Below the pieces are notes generated by a model. It was not told the DNA's origin, made no database searches, and worked only from the letters and a program-made list of their open reading frames with translations. From NCBI RefSeq assembly GCF_040412425.1, contig NC_089782.1, positions 46,376,322-46,440,321 of the forward strand: 64,000 nt of DNA. Direction: 5' to 3'. This DNA comes from Macrobrachium rosenbergii. Taxonomy: Eukaryota; Arthropoda; Malacostraca; Decapoda; Palaemonidae. The translations under genes and the position numbers were made by a program. Of this stretch, positions 46,691 through 60,960 are shown piece by piece. The first letter of the stretch is position 1. The number at the start of each line of letters is the position of its first letter.

Positions 46691-46859
46691 AGTATACATC
46701 TACATACATATACATTTATATAAACATATATGTTTTGTATATATACATACTTAATTATTGAGTATGTTGCAAAACAGTTTAAATTTCTGCACAGAATCTC
46801 GAAATCAAGTTTCGGGAAAGCACATAAATGTCATAATTTAAAAAAATTTACGTAACCAT

Positions 46860-46861
<2 letters not shown>

Positions 46862-46923
<62 letters not shown>

Positions 46924-47127
46924 CTAAAACTTCGCCCAACATAACAATTAATTGGACTGGCAGTTAAAACACTACAGCAGGTATACAGATTTTATGCTAA
47001 AGACCCATCCTTGGCCAAATTTTATTGTTTTTTTTTTTTCTATCAACCAGACCGGTTTAGATAGAGAGTGAATCTAAGCAGGGACGGGACCTACGAGGAT
47101 ACTCAGACTTGCTTCATTTGAATAGCT

Positions 47128-47165
<38 letters not shown>

Positions 47166-47262
47166 TCCCCGAAAAATAAATTCCGTTTTAAGCACACACA
47201 TGAGAAAGCTTCCTCTCTCAACAATAAAAATGTTTAATTCTTTTAAATAAAAACTGCGAAAT

Positions 47263-47338
<76 letters not shown>
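46862..47338. repeat. (GA)n and (CT)n cluster
   Basis: (GA)n at 46862-46919, (CT)n with one interruption at 47128-47167, and (CT)n at 47263-47338. The pyrimidine-rich sequence continues to about 47470. Confidence 0.95.
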
Positions 47339-47340
<2 letters not shown>

Positions 47341-47689
47341 TTTCAGTTGCACCGATTTCTCCCTTCCTTCCACACTCGTGCGTTGCGCCCACGAAAATTC
47401 CTTCTTCCTTTTACGCTCATTTTCTTCTCTTTTTTTTTCTTTTCCCTTTTCCCGAATCCCTTTCCCTCCCCTTTGGCCTCCCCGGGATCATAACCTCTGT
47501 AACCCCTCGCGTACAGACAGGAGGCGGCCAGGTGGAAGGTCAACAGCCTCCCGTGGCCCAGGTATCAGGTATAGGGTGACATTGGGACCAGCGTCTTCAC
47601 AGATTCGCGTCTCTGCTCTTACAGTGGGTTTAGCTTGCTAAGGATGCTTTTAATTATGTAAGTGCATATATACATATATATGTATATAT

Positions 47690-47691
47690 AT

Positions 47692-47753
<62 letters not shown>

Positions 47754-47881
47754 TATATAATATACATCTTACATATACAAACACACATATATAAATATAT
47801 ACAAACATATGTACACATATATATATGATATATATGTATATAATATATACACATAAAAGTAGGTATAACATACGTGAAGGG

Positions 47882-47930
<49 letters not shown>
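47690..47930. repeat. (TA)n and (AAT)n microsatellites
   Basis: About 30 TA units at 47696-47752, TA/CA-rich sequence, then (AAT)n at 47884-47930. Confidence 0.95.
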
Positions 47931-47931
<1 letters not shown>

Positions 47932-49707
47932 GCCTGTCAATACTGATCAATTTAAAGCTTACTAAGCTTCGGGACTTAATCAAGGCCCTTGGAACATCGA
48001 ATTTCACTAGCTACATTCAACTTAATTTCTTTGTTTTCTAAATCTTACGTAAAGTATATATATATAATATACATTGTATATATATACATGTAAACACACA
48101 CACACATATATATATATACAGTATATATACAAAAATGAAAACTTGATTGTTGCTAGTACTTACGTCTTACTGACCTCGTCAGGCTCGGAATATAATAAAA
48201 AAACACAGACTCACCAACTGAGGTCATTTAGAAGGTCCTAGGCAACGAAAATCTTATATAAATTTGGCGTATTTGACTTTCTATTCCACCGTGAGCCCGA
48301 AGATATCTTCAAGACGAAAGTACTACCAGGAATCAAGTTTTTCTTTTCTTCTTTCCTCGACTTCACTTACACTTAAATTTCCCCCACACACATATACATG
48401 CATACATACATACATACATACACACACATATATATGTATCCATTTATAGACGTATGTATATATATAACATAAATGTGTGTGCATGTGTTACCATTTGAAG
48501 CAAACGCTGAACAACTTAAATATACACATTTACAATATATATTTCCACCATCGTGATATATTCCATAGAGCATCATTCATAAAACGTGTACATAAAAAAC
48601 CTGTTTGATTCAACCATAGCATCACCTATTAAATAACAAAGGTGTACCTTATTGGCTATACTTCCATGAGTGCTAAGATCTGGTTGAATTAAACTGAACG
48701 AAGCCACTTTCTCTCTCTCTCTTCCTCTCTTTCAAAGGTCGAGTTTTCGCTTTCACTACCAGATTTCCTCTCCACTCTTACGCACAGCTGAGTCTTGGCA
48801 CCTGGGTATCTCCGGGTTTCTGATGCCCAAGATAGTCTACAGTTTTTAGTCTTCATACCGTACCACTGATTCATAAGCATACATTGATGTTTTATTTTCA
48901 AGTTTCATTTTCATTTTTGTAACATTTTCCGTATATTTCTTTCCCCCTTGTCACACGTCCTTTTCATTCTTTATTTTTACGAAATAATTTCCTCTCAGTG
49001 ACTGTAAAAACAAAACATCTTCCACTCAATGACTAAAAGCAAAATAACTTCCACTCAGTGACTGTCAAATATGGCTAAATGATAAACAGTTGGCTGATTG
49101 CATCAGTTTACATCAATCTATAAAAATATAAATAAAACATCAAAATAAATTTCAAAGACGAAGTAAAAGCATTCACAACTGCATGTTTGTTTGTGTAAAC
49201 ATTACAAGGGAAAACATTCGTGCGTTATTTTGTCATTGATTTACAAAACTTTTTATCCAACAATGCAATTTTCCTCAAGTGTGAAATGACAGTCTTCGTC
49301 CTTTTCTCACGTTCAGCAAAAAGTTTGTTTTCCTCAGTGTGAGTCCACATTTCTCTAAATCAAAGTTTTTTGTTTTTCTTCAGTAGAATTCTCGCAGGTG
49401 GGAAATTACATTTTTTCCCCTCAGAACGAACCCGTATTTTTCTCTGAGTCCTAAATCTTTATTTTCTCTAAGTTCTAAATTTTTCCTTCAGAAGCTATGA
49501 TCTTAAATGGGAAATGACGATGCACAGACTAGACCATCCTCCGATCTATAATCTAGGTAAAAATTCTGGAGAAGAAAATCACAATCGTTGGAGAACATTC
49601 TGAGCAGTATCAGCCAAATAAATGATTTATGGAACCCCGCCGATCAGTGCTTTCTCTTCACCTCATTCAACGAGAAAGGTAGCGTAAATAATGGCTACTG
49701 TAAAATC

Positions 49708-49851
<144 letters not shown>

Positions 49852-49895
49852 AAATAATCAACACACAACCACGTGTGGAACAGAAATAAATTTCT

Positions 49896-49967
49896 GACTC
49901 ACATCAGGATCGAACCCAGGTCTTTCAATTGAAAGGCAAGGGCGCTACCGACTAGGCCATACGAGTC
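49896..49967 (-). repeat. tRNA-like arm, left half of a large palindrome
   Basis: On the minus strand: 72 nt with a 7-bp acceptor-like stem (GACTCGT against GTGAGTC, two G-T pairs), an A-box-like TGGCCTAGTCGG and a B-box GGTTCGATCC. The anticodon arm does not fold properly (loop too long), so this is a tRNA-derived relic, not a working tRNA. Confidence 0.65.
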
Positions 49968-50155
49968 GTAAAAGAAGTTGGAACCTGAGTGCCACTACAC
50001 CCAAGGAATTACCTGGGCAAGCTAACTACTTGCATACCAAGTCAGTGCTGTCAATTGGGTCATTGCTGAGTCGGGAAGTTGGAGAAAACACACTGGTATG
50101 CAAGCAGTTAGCTTGCCCTTGGGTACAGTGGCACTCAGGTTCCAACTTCTTTTAT

Positions 50156-50227
50156 GACTTGTATGGCCTAGTGGGCAGCGCCCTTGCCGTTCAGTTGAAA
50201 GACCTGGGTTCGATCCTGATGTGAGTC
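50156..50227 (+). repeat. tRNA-like arm, right half of the palindrome
   Basis: Inverted counterpart of 49896-49967, diverged at a few positions (GACTTGT stem, GTTCAGTTGAAAG). The similarity continues inward on both sides (to about 50038 and from about 50092), giving arms of about 140 bp and a loop near 54 bp. Confidence 0.65.
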
Positions 50228-50236
50228 AAAAGTTTA

Positions 50237-50359
<123 letters not shown>

Positions 50360-51258
50360 CCCCAACCTTGACAGTAAATCCAGAGGACTGCAGTCTTTAC
50401 CTTTCCGTTTTCAGTAATTTATTTAGGATGAGGCTGCTAGCCCCATGCCTTTCTCCACCCATGTTGCGACCTACCTAAGTTGACTAACTGATAGTTTAGG
50501 CTCAAATAAGGACATTATAGTTTGTAACGGAACTTAGTAAGATCGCCCCGTCTCGCAAGGAAACTGGATCAAAGCTACCTTGCACACAAACTCGAGCGCT
50601 CTCTCAAACGCGCCCGAACAAACTTGTGTGTGTGTGTGTGTGTGTGGTTTTATGGTATGGCTGTAAAGCATAATATTTCTGGTTTGGATTGCTCTAACCC
50701 GAGGCTACACACCAGATAAACGTATTTCAAACATTTACTTCTTTTGATCCAATGCTATAATTACGTTGACATAAACCTTTGCTTGAATTCCGTACTTCGG
50801 ACCAAAGAGTGGGAACTATGTAAGAATTGTTCAGCTCAGAGTAATAAAAAAATAAAAAAAAAAGAGTGAATGTACCGGCAAATTACCTAAGCAGAGAAAA
50901 AAATATGATTTACGTATGAAGCAAGGTGAGCCGTCAACATAAAAAAAAAACTGCCTGCTTGCTTTATCGTAAGGCTGACCACTTTGCAACAAAGACAAAA
51001 CCTGAAGACATCTATAATAGGCTACATTGCATGCATTTGTAAACATTCTCATACAAAATGCACAATGCATATAAATACGCAAGTTAAGTAGTGAATAAGA
51101 AGATTGCAGTATGAACATACAGAATATTACTGAAATGTATTTGATTTTCCTTCCTTAAATAATAATCGCATCAACATCCCCGATACAAAACTGGACAGCA
51201 GAAAATGGAACACGGAAAGAATATGCTGTACATAAACATCTGTTCATAGTTTAACTGT

Positions 51259-51383
<125 letters not shown>

Positions 51384-51498
51384 GAATCTACTGGTCACTT
51401 TTACCAGACACATATGTAATTCTAATTACAAGCAGTTACAAGCATATCCAAAAAGCGAGAAGAATTCGAGAAGTTGAGAGGGCATTGTGGCTATTATA

Positions 51499-51502
<4 letters not shown>

Positions 51503-51545
<43 letters not shown>

Positions 51546-51728
51546 ATATATATATATATATATATATATAAAGTATATGATATATAATTATATATGAATG
51601 TATATAATTATATATATATATATATTTATATGATCTACAATTATGTATGAATGTAAAGAATATATATGTATGTATATATATATATATATATACATAAATA
51701 TATATACATACATACATATATATCTATA

Positions 51729-51768
<40 letters not shown>
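51503..51768. repeat. (CA)n(TA)n and TA-rich block
   Basis: About 19 CA units, then several TA runs separated by short variants. Confidence 0.93.
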
Positions 51769-52019
51769 TATCCACATATTTATAATGAAACTACAAACAG
51801 TATTCTGAAACAGTAACTAGCAAATCTACAACACCAAAAACAAACTCAGGCGAAAAAAAAGAAAAAGAAAAGGTGTTAAAAGACGAAAAGAACACACGAA
51901 ATTCACCTTCAGTGTCTCGCCAAGGTCACGAGAAGGGGAACGGAGGGATTCTAGTGGTCACTAGGATTGTTTTGGTGTAAGACCAGCGAACAGGTTCGTC
52001 CTAACGGATGGCCGTTGGC

Positions 52020-52140
52020 GAATCCTCAACAGGAGACGGGGAAGAAGATGGGGTGGCAGGAGGAAGGGGAGGGGTTGGGGAGGATGTGACGTGGGGAGGG
52101 GGATGTGACACCTGACGGAGGGGGGAGAGGAAAGGAGGAA
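52020..52140 (+). other. G-rich, quadruplex-prone stretch
   Basis: Strongly purine-rich on the plus strand, with successive G-runs (GGGGAGGGGTTGGGG) followed by further GGGG runs within 30 bases. No coding frame with support. Confidence 0.6.
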
Positions 52141-52404
52141 GTCACTGTAATCTGATACTATATACGTATCATTATTCCACGTACGTCTTCGTCACAGCCT
52201 TTGTTTTCTCGTAAGTTATTCGTCTTGTTATCTTTTATATCATTCACCTTTGCTGAGTCCTTATTACTATCTTTACAAACTCTTTGTGTGGTTCATAAGC
52301 TATCTTAATCAGTTTTCCCAGTCTCACTACTTTCTTAAATGAGTTTCATTATCATGCATAATATCAAATAAAAACTGCAGGTTTATCTCACTTGAATAAC
52401 TGAT

Positions 52405-52408
<4 letters not shown>

Positions 52409-52470
<62 letters not shown>

Positions 52471-52545
52471 ATCCACACCTCTCTACTCTAAATAAGTGTC
52501 GAAGCTTTCAAAATAAAGTCAATGGTAGGAACTTTTATCAGTTCC

Positions 52546-52606
<61 letters not shown>

Positions 52607-52683
52607 GCATCCACACCTCTCTACTATGAGAAAGTGTCGAAGCTTTCAAAATAAAATCAATGGGAGGAACTTTTATCAGTTCC

Positions 52684-52722
<39 letters not shown>

Positions 52723-53045
52723 GCATCCACACCTCTCTACTCTGAGAAAGTGTCGAAGCTTTCAAAATAAAGTCAATGGTAGGAACGTTTATCAGTTCCT
52801 AGAAAAATGTGAAAGTGAAAGAAGCCCCCACGATAACTATGTATTTACAAATAGCAAACACTCAGTCTATTCTGTCTTTTACAAGGCGAACTTTCCATGG
52901 CTACCTGGAGATACTCGTTAAACTCCATAAACTGAAATAAAAGTACATTTTTTAGCCACCGAGAGAGAGAGAGAGAGGTGCTTATCCTGCAAAAGTGTTG
53001 ACAGTCCAAAATAAAATCACTAAGGTAGGAACTGACCATCAGTTC
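52409..53045. repeat. (GA)n-separated repeat with a 75-80-bp core, 4 copies
   Basis: Cores at about 52469-52547, 52605-52685, 52721-52801 and a diverged 52978-53043 share CCACACCTCTCTACT, CGAAGCTTTCAAAATAAA and TTTATCAGTTCCTAGA. (GA)n runs of decreasing length precede each core. Confidence 0.9.
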
Positions 53046-53219
53046 AACTGTAAAATGGTATGTTTAAAGGGCCCTATTAACTTTGCATTTACAAATACCA
53101 AACACAATTTGCAGATGTCATTTAAAAGGTAAAGAAAGTATCGATTATGCTGCATTTTCTTTAAACTATATAAACTGAAATAAAAGTATATTTTTAAACA
53201 TATATTATCCTGCATCAAC

Positions 53220-53560
<341 letters not shown>

Positions 53561-54921
53561 CATGTGTGCGTGTATGTGTTTGCATAACCGTGGCCTTTCA
53601 CTCATCTTGCTTAAAAGTTAAACGTGAAGACTGATTTGCAATGCAATACTATTTTAGCAAATTACCTAATGGCTGTGAGGACTGCTCAAAATTCAAAGAC
53701 AGAACATTAACAGTAAAAACAAATTTAAAAATCATTAATAAAAAAAAATGGCACGAGGCTGAAACCACAAAAAATTAAAAAATTAACAAGTAACCAAACT
53801 AGCTTATTAACGAATAAGTAAAAAGCCCAATTATGCATCAAGGAAATGTTCAATTCTGCAACAAATACACGACAATGACGAAGTCCAAATCAGACTCAAA
53901 ACTGAAAAGACGGATTTGACCAAGGACCAACAAGATACTAGAGAATTAATAAAAATAAAAGGTTATACAGTGGTTATTAAGGAGCTAAAAGAATAAAAAT
54001 TGCACAGAGATAGTAATGAAGACATAAGAAGCACTAATAATGTATGTCATTAAGAGAAAAAGAACAGGAAGCCGCCCAGAGAGAAATGCAGATAAATAAT
54101 AGAGTAAGCAACAGAAGCAAATAATGAAATGCAAAATTTATCAGGTCACTGAATATAATTGCCTTTACTCAGCAATTATTTACCTCTACTTTTGGATATG
54201 AACCAGCATATTTTTTTTTCAAATTCATATGAAAAGCCTTGAGAATACCGTAATAGCTGCTATGTAATCTGCTACATCTATTAATATAAAAGTTAATTAG
54301 TAATGAGAAAATTCCTTGTCAATTATTGGTATCTTCATTAAAAACTATGCCCAGATAAAAGGTCGAAATAGCAATAAATATTATATTTAAAATGTTTTGT
54401 CTTACAGCTAGAACCGGAGTCAGGTAATGAACAATCACTTTCCAGATGAAAAAGCAAAAAAAAAAAAAAATGGAATCATGGAATTTAAAAAGCACAAAGT
54501 AAAAAAACCCCATAAATTGGCATGATTACACCTCTGACTTCTGTTGGTGAAATTATGATTTGCGGCCGGGCGGGAGGGCGTGTGTGTGTGTGTGAGTGTG
54601 CGTGTGTGTAAATTTACTGGAATAAAATATATTTGGCACAAACTGGCGTGTTAACTGCCAAATAACCAAGTTTCCCTTTACCTAACTTATCTTATACCAG
54701 ACTCTGAATACACATTACTCTTTTATTTGCAGAAAGGCAACTATGCATTGGCGGTGGTATCAGCAAATGAATGTCTCAAATAAGTCTATTTAGTCCTATT
54801 GTAATAAAAGTGATTTTTATTTTTACAAATATAGGAAAAGGGTTATCCGATCATTCTAAATAACAGTCAGCAAATTGGTTCTAAATAACAGTCAGCAAAT
54901 TGGTTTCCGTTCTATGGAATT

Positions 54922-54923
<2 letters not shown>

Positions 54924-54980
<57 letters not shown>
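54924..54980. repeat. (GA)n microsatellite
   Basis: About 28 units. Confidence 0.97.
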
Positions 54981-54986
<6 letters not shown>

Positions 54987-55298
54987 ACTGACTTAGCAAA
55001 TCCCTCAAAATGCGATGGAGCACTACAACTTCATATTATTATTTTTTTTCCCTATTTTTTTCCAGAGCTTTGATGAAGGAGTCCTTAGTTTGAGCCACAT
55101 CATGTACTTCAGTTCAACCAAGAATTATAAACTTGTTTATTGCTCTTGGATATAACCACCTTTAATCACATTTATGGTACCTGGGGGGAGAGTATATAAT
55201 ACTTGTCTGGAGAGGAAGTGGTATCGATGATTATCGTACAGCTGGAACATCAGTGATGTCACTCAAACTGGTAACTCGTCAAGAAATTTCCTCCACCC

Positions 55299-55301
<3 letters not shown>

Positions 55302-55370
<69 letters not shown>

Positions 55371-55373
55371 ACA
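55302..55373. repeat. (CT)n(CA)n microsatellite
   Basis: About 22 CT units directly joined to about 13 CA units. Confidence 0.96.
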
Positions 55374-57492
55374 TTTTTCTACACTAGGTACAAAGCAATT
55401 TCGTCAGCTACCCGAAATACCGAGCATTAATATACCGTGCCTTTTAAATCGTCGTGTCGTCACCAATAACAATTCTCGAGCACCTCAACCATAACGGAGT
55501 CGGCGCTGTAATTCGTGTAATTCCCGACGAAGACGAATTACAAGATGACGAGGAACTACTACTGCTGCTGCTGCTTATTATCGAAATGAAAGCAAATGGG
55601 ATTTCGGATCTGACTGACGCCCATTTAACCATTTTCTTTTTGCCCAAATCAGAAATAATTTCCGTGATTGCGGGGAGGCTTACTAGCAGCGATAAGCTCG
55701 TAAAAGTGAGCAGCGACAATGACTTAAATGATTTCCTATGAATGATCCTGTCTTTAAGTTCGAGACTCGCTCATGGAAACTTGTCTGTCACTGAGAGGAT
55801 GTCACAAACTCGACGGTCAACCGGTCTGATTAAGGTTTCTCATCATTTTCTTAAAAGAATGCGTCAATCTCGGCTGGTAACTAAGCTCTCTTAAAGAGGC
55901 GGGGCTGTCGGCACCCAAGTGGGGTTGGCGGGAGCCGGGGGATAGGGGGAGTGTGTTAAGACCATTGGCACACTTGTCGCAAGACTGATTCGGTCACTAC
56001 ACACACATATAAAGAAAAAACAACAGAATTAAAAACATCGCTTAAAACCGGGCATTACTAAGCACGTGTAACGTTCCCTAATTAACCTATATTACTTTGC
56101 TTAATACGTTTCTCCAAATTAATAACTACTGTGACGTCATCAATGGATCCACTGATGCTTAACGGTAATACGAATGATACCATTCAACTTTATTAAACCT
56201 GATGACGCAGCAAATCCGTAAGAACGGAACTACATCAGGCCACCCAAATAGTGATAAGCAAATCCTATTCCAAAAAGCATTTTTCTACGTGAAAGTATGA
56301 CGCGTTTTTCGTATGAACCTTCACTCTGTGGCACACTGTAGACGGTACCAAAGGTATCTCCCTTTCCAGAGGACCTTCAGTGTCTCTCAGCTTGGCTGTC
56401 CACCTTCTTTAATTTTTACGGTGCTCCGATTTCCTCCTCTGGTTCAAAAACAAAATTAAACTTCGAGACAAACCTACAAATATGGCTACTGGTCAATTTA
56501 AATGAGGTCAACATGACAATAACTTGATGGCATCTGAAACCGCTCTCCTCACAGAAGATATTTCCTGAATTTTTTTTTTTTATTTAGGTTTAAACTGGTC
56601 GTAAGATTCAGCGTCATTGTTTAAGATCATGATGTATTGTTTGTAAATGAGTGCCATGTTAGTGTACAGAAAGTCACAGAAATGCGCAGCTGCAGTTTCA
56701 CAGTCTAAGATGATGATGATGATGATGACAATGACTATGATGGTGATGATGGCAATCATTACAGAGATGCTTCATGCATGATTCAGGCGTGAGAGGATGA
56801 ACGCGGCAGCGACTGATGCTTGCTTTCATTCGCCGCCGTCGGGTCTTTCCTAGATGCGACCCAGAAGGGTTTTAACCCGGTACGTATCCACCTTTGTGGC
56901 GTGTTTAGTACACGCCCCTTGGGAATGACCGTAAAAGCATAAACGAAAGACTGTCAATATCATAAAGATAATGACCCCCAAGAAATATTAGTCCTAGATA
57001 ACGATCCCCGAAAACCCCTGGGGATCACTATCTAGGAAAGATCCAGGCCGTCCCTACTAATGAACATGACTTATTGTAGGAGACAATAACAATGATCCCT
57101 GCAAAACGAACCTAATATTTTTTTAGATACTGAAAAAGGAGCTCCCCACTTAAATAACACCAAATTAAACGATTCTGAAAATACAGAAAAACCAGGAGAT
57201 TCTGAATTTCAGAAAGGCCTGTCTACCAACAAAGCAGGGACCCAGATGACAGAGACAAAACAATGTACTCTTTCCCCAATACACTTCTATGACGGGGGGG
57301 CGGGGAACACATTAATGATCATATCCCTCGACGCTGGGGTCATAATTAAACAATATTGTCATACTTATGGCAATTACTGACTTCCCGTACACAGTCTCGG
57401 CGCAATAATGCCCGGGAGGTTTACTGTGTCACACCTTGGTCTCGCGTCATGTAACAGTAAAGAGGTCATGACGATTGCGTGATATAAATATT

Positions 57493-57605
<113 letters not shown>

Positions 57606-57769
57606 TTGAACTGCAAAATATTGATGAAACCTGAGCCGAAAACTAGCATTTCCATATACCAACACCTAAGGCATCTTAGTAGTACATCGAACCCCTAACA
57701 TTGTGACGCCAGTTTTAGCAGTCATAAATCAATCAATCAGTCATCTGAACCCTATACCACACAATGCTC

Positions 57770-57960
57770 TTACTGAACATCAAGAACCGTTCTTCCTAAT
57801 TCCTCTTCTAACCAATCTATCCAGGCCTCTCTACACCTTCCTCTCTTCCTCTCCCTTAACACTTTGAAATCATAATCTTTTCAGGCAAACTATCGTCTTC
57901 CATTCTTTTCACATGACTGTACCATCCAAAACAATGGTCGATCTTTTCACACATGTAAGC
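57770..57960 (-). mobile_element. Non-LTR retrotransposon 3' fragment
   Basis: On the minus strand HVKRMEDDSLPEKI (57873-57914) is followed by RGREEGVERPG-like sequence. This matches the C-terminal region typical of decapod RTE/CR1-like reverse transcriptase proteins. Stops break it, so it is a relic, probably of the same broad family as 4590-6110. Confidence 0.65.
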
Positions 57961-58189
57961 TTCTTAACATTTCTTGACCGTACCTCCATACAATCCACTC
58001 TTTCAGTTCTTTCTATGCCACAAATGGTAAGCAAATCGTTAGTCTCGACAGGTTCAACCTCTTTTTCTGTCAATTACATTCAACATCTACATTCCCCTTC
58101 CAAAAAGAGAGGGGGCATTCTAAATCTAAACAAAGAAGGGGGTGCGTCCATCAAGCGCCAGTTATGAAATAATCATATGAGAAATTTAA

Positions 58190-58325
58190 AAGTAAAAGTG
58201 AAAAAGCAGTACGTGACATACATGCACCAAGATAAGGCTTATGAAAGAATCGACAGAGACCATGTTGAAGGAGCTGAGGTTGTAAGGTATTCAAGGAAAG
58301 CTGTTGAAAAAGATTAGGTTTTCAT
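58190..58325 (+). mobile_element. Non-LTR reverse transcriptase fragment
   Basis: DKAYERIDRDHVEG (58231-58272) resembles the KAYDRVDR segment of LINE reverse transcriptase. It is in the opposite orientation to the fragment just upstream, so two insertions or an inversion are implied. Confidence 0.6.
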
Positions 58326-58922
58326 GACGCCGACCCTTCTAGAGATTCCTTTTGGGTCTGTGATCAAATCATCCTAGCCAAATCTACAAAGCATCTTCAT
58401 ATTACTGCCTGTTACTTCTTCCTAATGAAGACCATATTCTTTGGAAGCTTGAATTTCAAGTCGATGGCTCCTCTGAGCTTGTTCCATGAGAATAGGTTTC
58501 ATCTACAGAATACTAATAATAATATGTGTCGTCAAAACTACAAAGTTAGTATTAATTCTACCTAATTCATGCTCAGGGGACTTTTACTGGCAAACGTCCA
58601 TGGCACACCTGGGACCACGCAAATCACAGGTATTAACCTTGACTGGGGAATTTGACCTTACAATCAGGTAGGAGCTTCTGATGAATACTAACAAACGCCT
58701 GGTTTGATAATCTTCAGAATCCTCCTTTTTTTCTGAAGCCAAGCTACTCTGATATAAGCCATTTGACTTCAGACAGGCGATGTTCTGTCGTTGCATCTTG
58801 CCATTAGTCTCTAAATAAGCGTCAATTATCATAAATGCTTTGATGCCACGGCCACTATAAGGCAATGCATCAGTATATTTCAAGTCACTGAATGAAGCTG
58901 AATTAAGATATTTCTCAATATA

Positions 58923-58944
58923 CATGCATACATACATACATACA

Positions 58945-59042
<98 letters not shown>
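58923..59042. repeat. (CATA)n(TA)n microsatellite
   Basis: About 12 CATA units then about 30 TA units. The repeated Met-Tyr-Val-Cys frame on the minus strand is an artefact. Confidence 0.96.
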
Positions 59043-59246
59043 GACGATGACTATCATTATTCTCATATTCCTTTTCTTAATAAGGTTTTTTTTTATTAGC
59101 GTTGGTGTCGATAGCCAAACTACAATGAAGCTCATTTACATCACTGCATTAATTATTATTTCAGTAGAATATCACATCCTCTTGTCGCAAAGACAATTTA
59201 GTATTCTTTACGGAGGAGAAAAAATTAAAGCTTTTCGGGAGTAGTC

Positions 59247-59358
<112 letters not shown>

Positions 59359-59544
59359 TAAATTAGGCCACCATGCTGTCCATCTAATCGGGCTCCGTTA
59401 AAAAAAAAAAAACAGAAAATACCCAATCCCAGACATTGTTTTGAGCAATGAAAACAACCAAATTCTATAAAATTGATCATATTTTCACCTTGAATGCAAG
59501 AGAATTGCTGCATCACTCCACTGAAGCATGGTAAAAGTTAGCTC

Positions 59545-59546
<2 letters not shown>

Positions 59547-59590
<44 letters not shown>
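59547..59590. repeat. (GA)n microsatellite
   Basis: About 22 units. Confidence 0.96.
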
Positions 59591-59593
<3 letters not shown>

Positions 59594-60516
59594 CCTATTG
59601 CCCTCCAATGTTCTTCCAGTTATAGATCCAAACTTCTCTTTACCAAAACAAGAACCAAAAAATTCAGGAAATGGTATTTAATTTAGGCTCAATCACGCAG
59701 CCATTACGCTTCGAATGTCTTACTGAAGCAGAAGAAAAATAACTTGTTGTAGGACAATAAAGCAACAATCATGATTCCCAGATTATTTCAACTGGCGAGC
59801 AACTGGCGACTGACAAGCATAATTATTCCCTTTACCAATGTTCTTCAATTGTAGCCATACTCGAAACAAGCTAATTAACAGCCTTTTGGATAAATTAACT
59901 ACCTGTAATATGGAAATTGCTAGCTACAGCTGCCCACAAATGGCTACGTCTCTATAACACGAAAGGAACAGATTAATAACTGAACGTAAATCAGATAATA
60001 CAATAACAAAACTAATATCCTTTAAATAAGTAGCCTGTCTAGTACTGATCATCACTGCCAAAGGTATGCCGTCCTTGGAATATCTAGAGAACGATGGTTC
60101 TCCAGGTTCTAGACTTCGTCCCTAGCTACGGGTACTCAGTACCCAACGAACTGCGGAAGAAGGGTTCCCTCCCCACCCCATTCCGGCCCCAAGGTCACCT
60201 GCGGCCGGAGAGTTTGGGGAAATACAAAAATGCACACTCACAGTCAATAATAGCCGCTAACGAATGAGGATGCAGTTATTAGTTCCATGGCTTGTTTGAC
60301 CAATTTCGGTGGCGCAAGGTCGCTGCTAACCAAATGCGATAATCAATACCTGGCGTTACAGGCATTGTGTTCAAGTTGATTGCAAGCAAAGTATATAAAA
60401 AGCAACGGTCGCTCGTTAATAGAGTATTGTACGTACCCATAACTGATTACGCTCATCTAAAATTGGTGCGTTCACCGGTGAATACACATACATACATATA
60501 CACACATGTAATAGAA

Positions 60517-60519
<3 letters not shown>

Positions 60520-60610
<91 letters not shown>
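60520..60610. repeat. (TA)n microsatellite
   Basis: About 44 units. Confidence 0.96.
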
Positions 60611-60613
<3 letters not shown>

Positions 60614-60639
60614 TTATACATGTGTGTGTGTATTTTAAG

Positions 60640-60850
60640 CCACAAATATCGTCTAACATCGAATTAACTATACCATGGGAATACCTTAAAACCCAAAGGA
60701 ATTTATAACTGAAAAGTGTTCCTATCTCGGTCCGGATTCCAATCTGAACCTTCGGTTTAAACACAGAGTCAGTCGACTTTGACCACTTAGCTATAATGTG
60801 GAATCGATATTAAACGACATCTGTCGCTTAATATCTGTGAATAAAAAAAA
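60640..60850 (-). repeat. Diverged hairpin element with tRNA-like core
   Basis: Ends ATCGTCTAACATCGAATT and AATCGATATTAAACGACATC face each other and resemble the outer arms of the 33071-33230 element. Inside, the minus strand reads TAGCTAAGTGG (A-box-like) and, about 40 bases later, a broken B-box-like GGTTCAGATTGGAATCC. A (TA)n tract lies on the left. Confidence 0.55.
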
Positions 60851-60960
60851 GTCACGCGTGTGAAAGTGACAATTCATAATCAGCCGACTGTTACTAGGAG
60901 ACAGGGAGAGAATAAAATGCCATGAAAGAGCAAATAGTTCTGTATAATGTACAAACACAG

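Noticed and set aside
47378..47641. 87-codon plus-strand frame
   Set aside because: Pyrimidine-rich flank of a (CT)n tract; composition is biased and no domain is visible.
49896..50227. Functional tRNA genes
   Set aside because: Stems and B-box are good, but the anticodon arm does not form a standard 7-base loop in either copy.
55444..55741. Overlapping frames on both strands, one of 95 codons, with poly-Leu or poly-Ser runs
   Set aside because: The runs come from a short trinucleotide stretch; no family resemblance or splice signals.
56130..56142. TGACGTCA palindrome (CRE-like site)
   Set aside because: A single 8-base match with no gene or promoter identified nearby.
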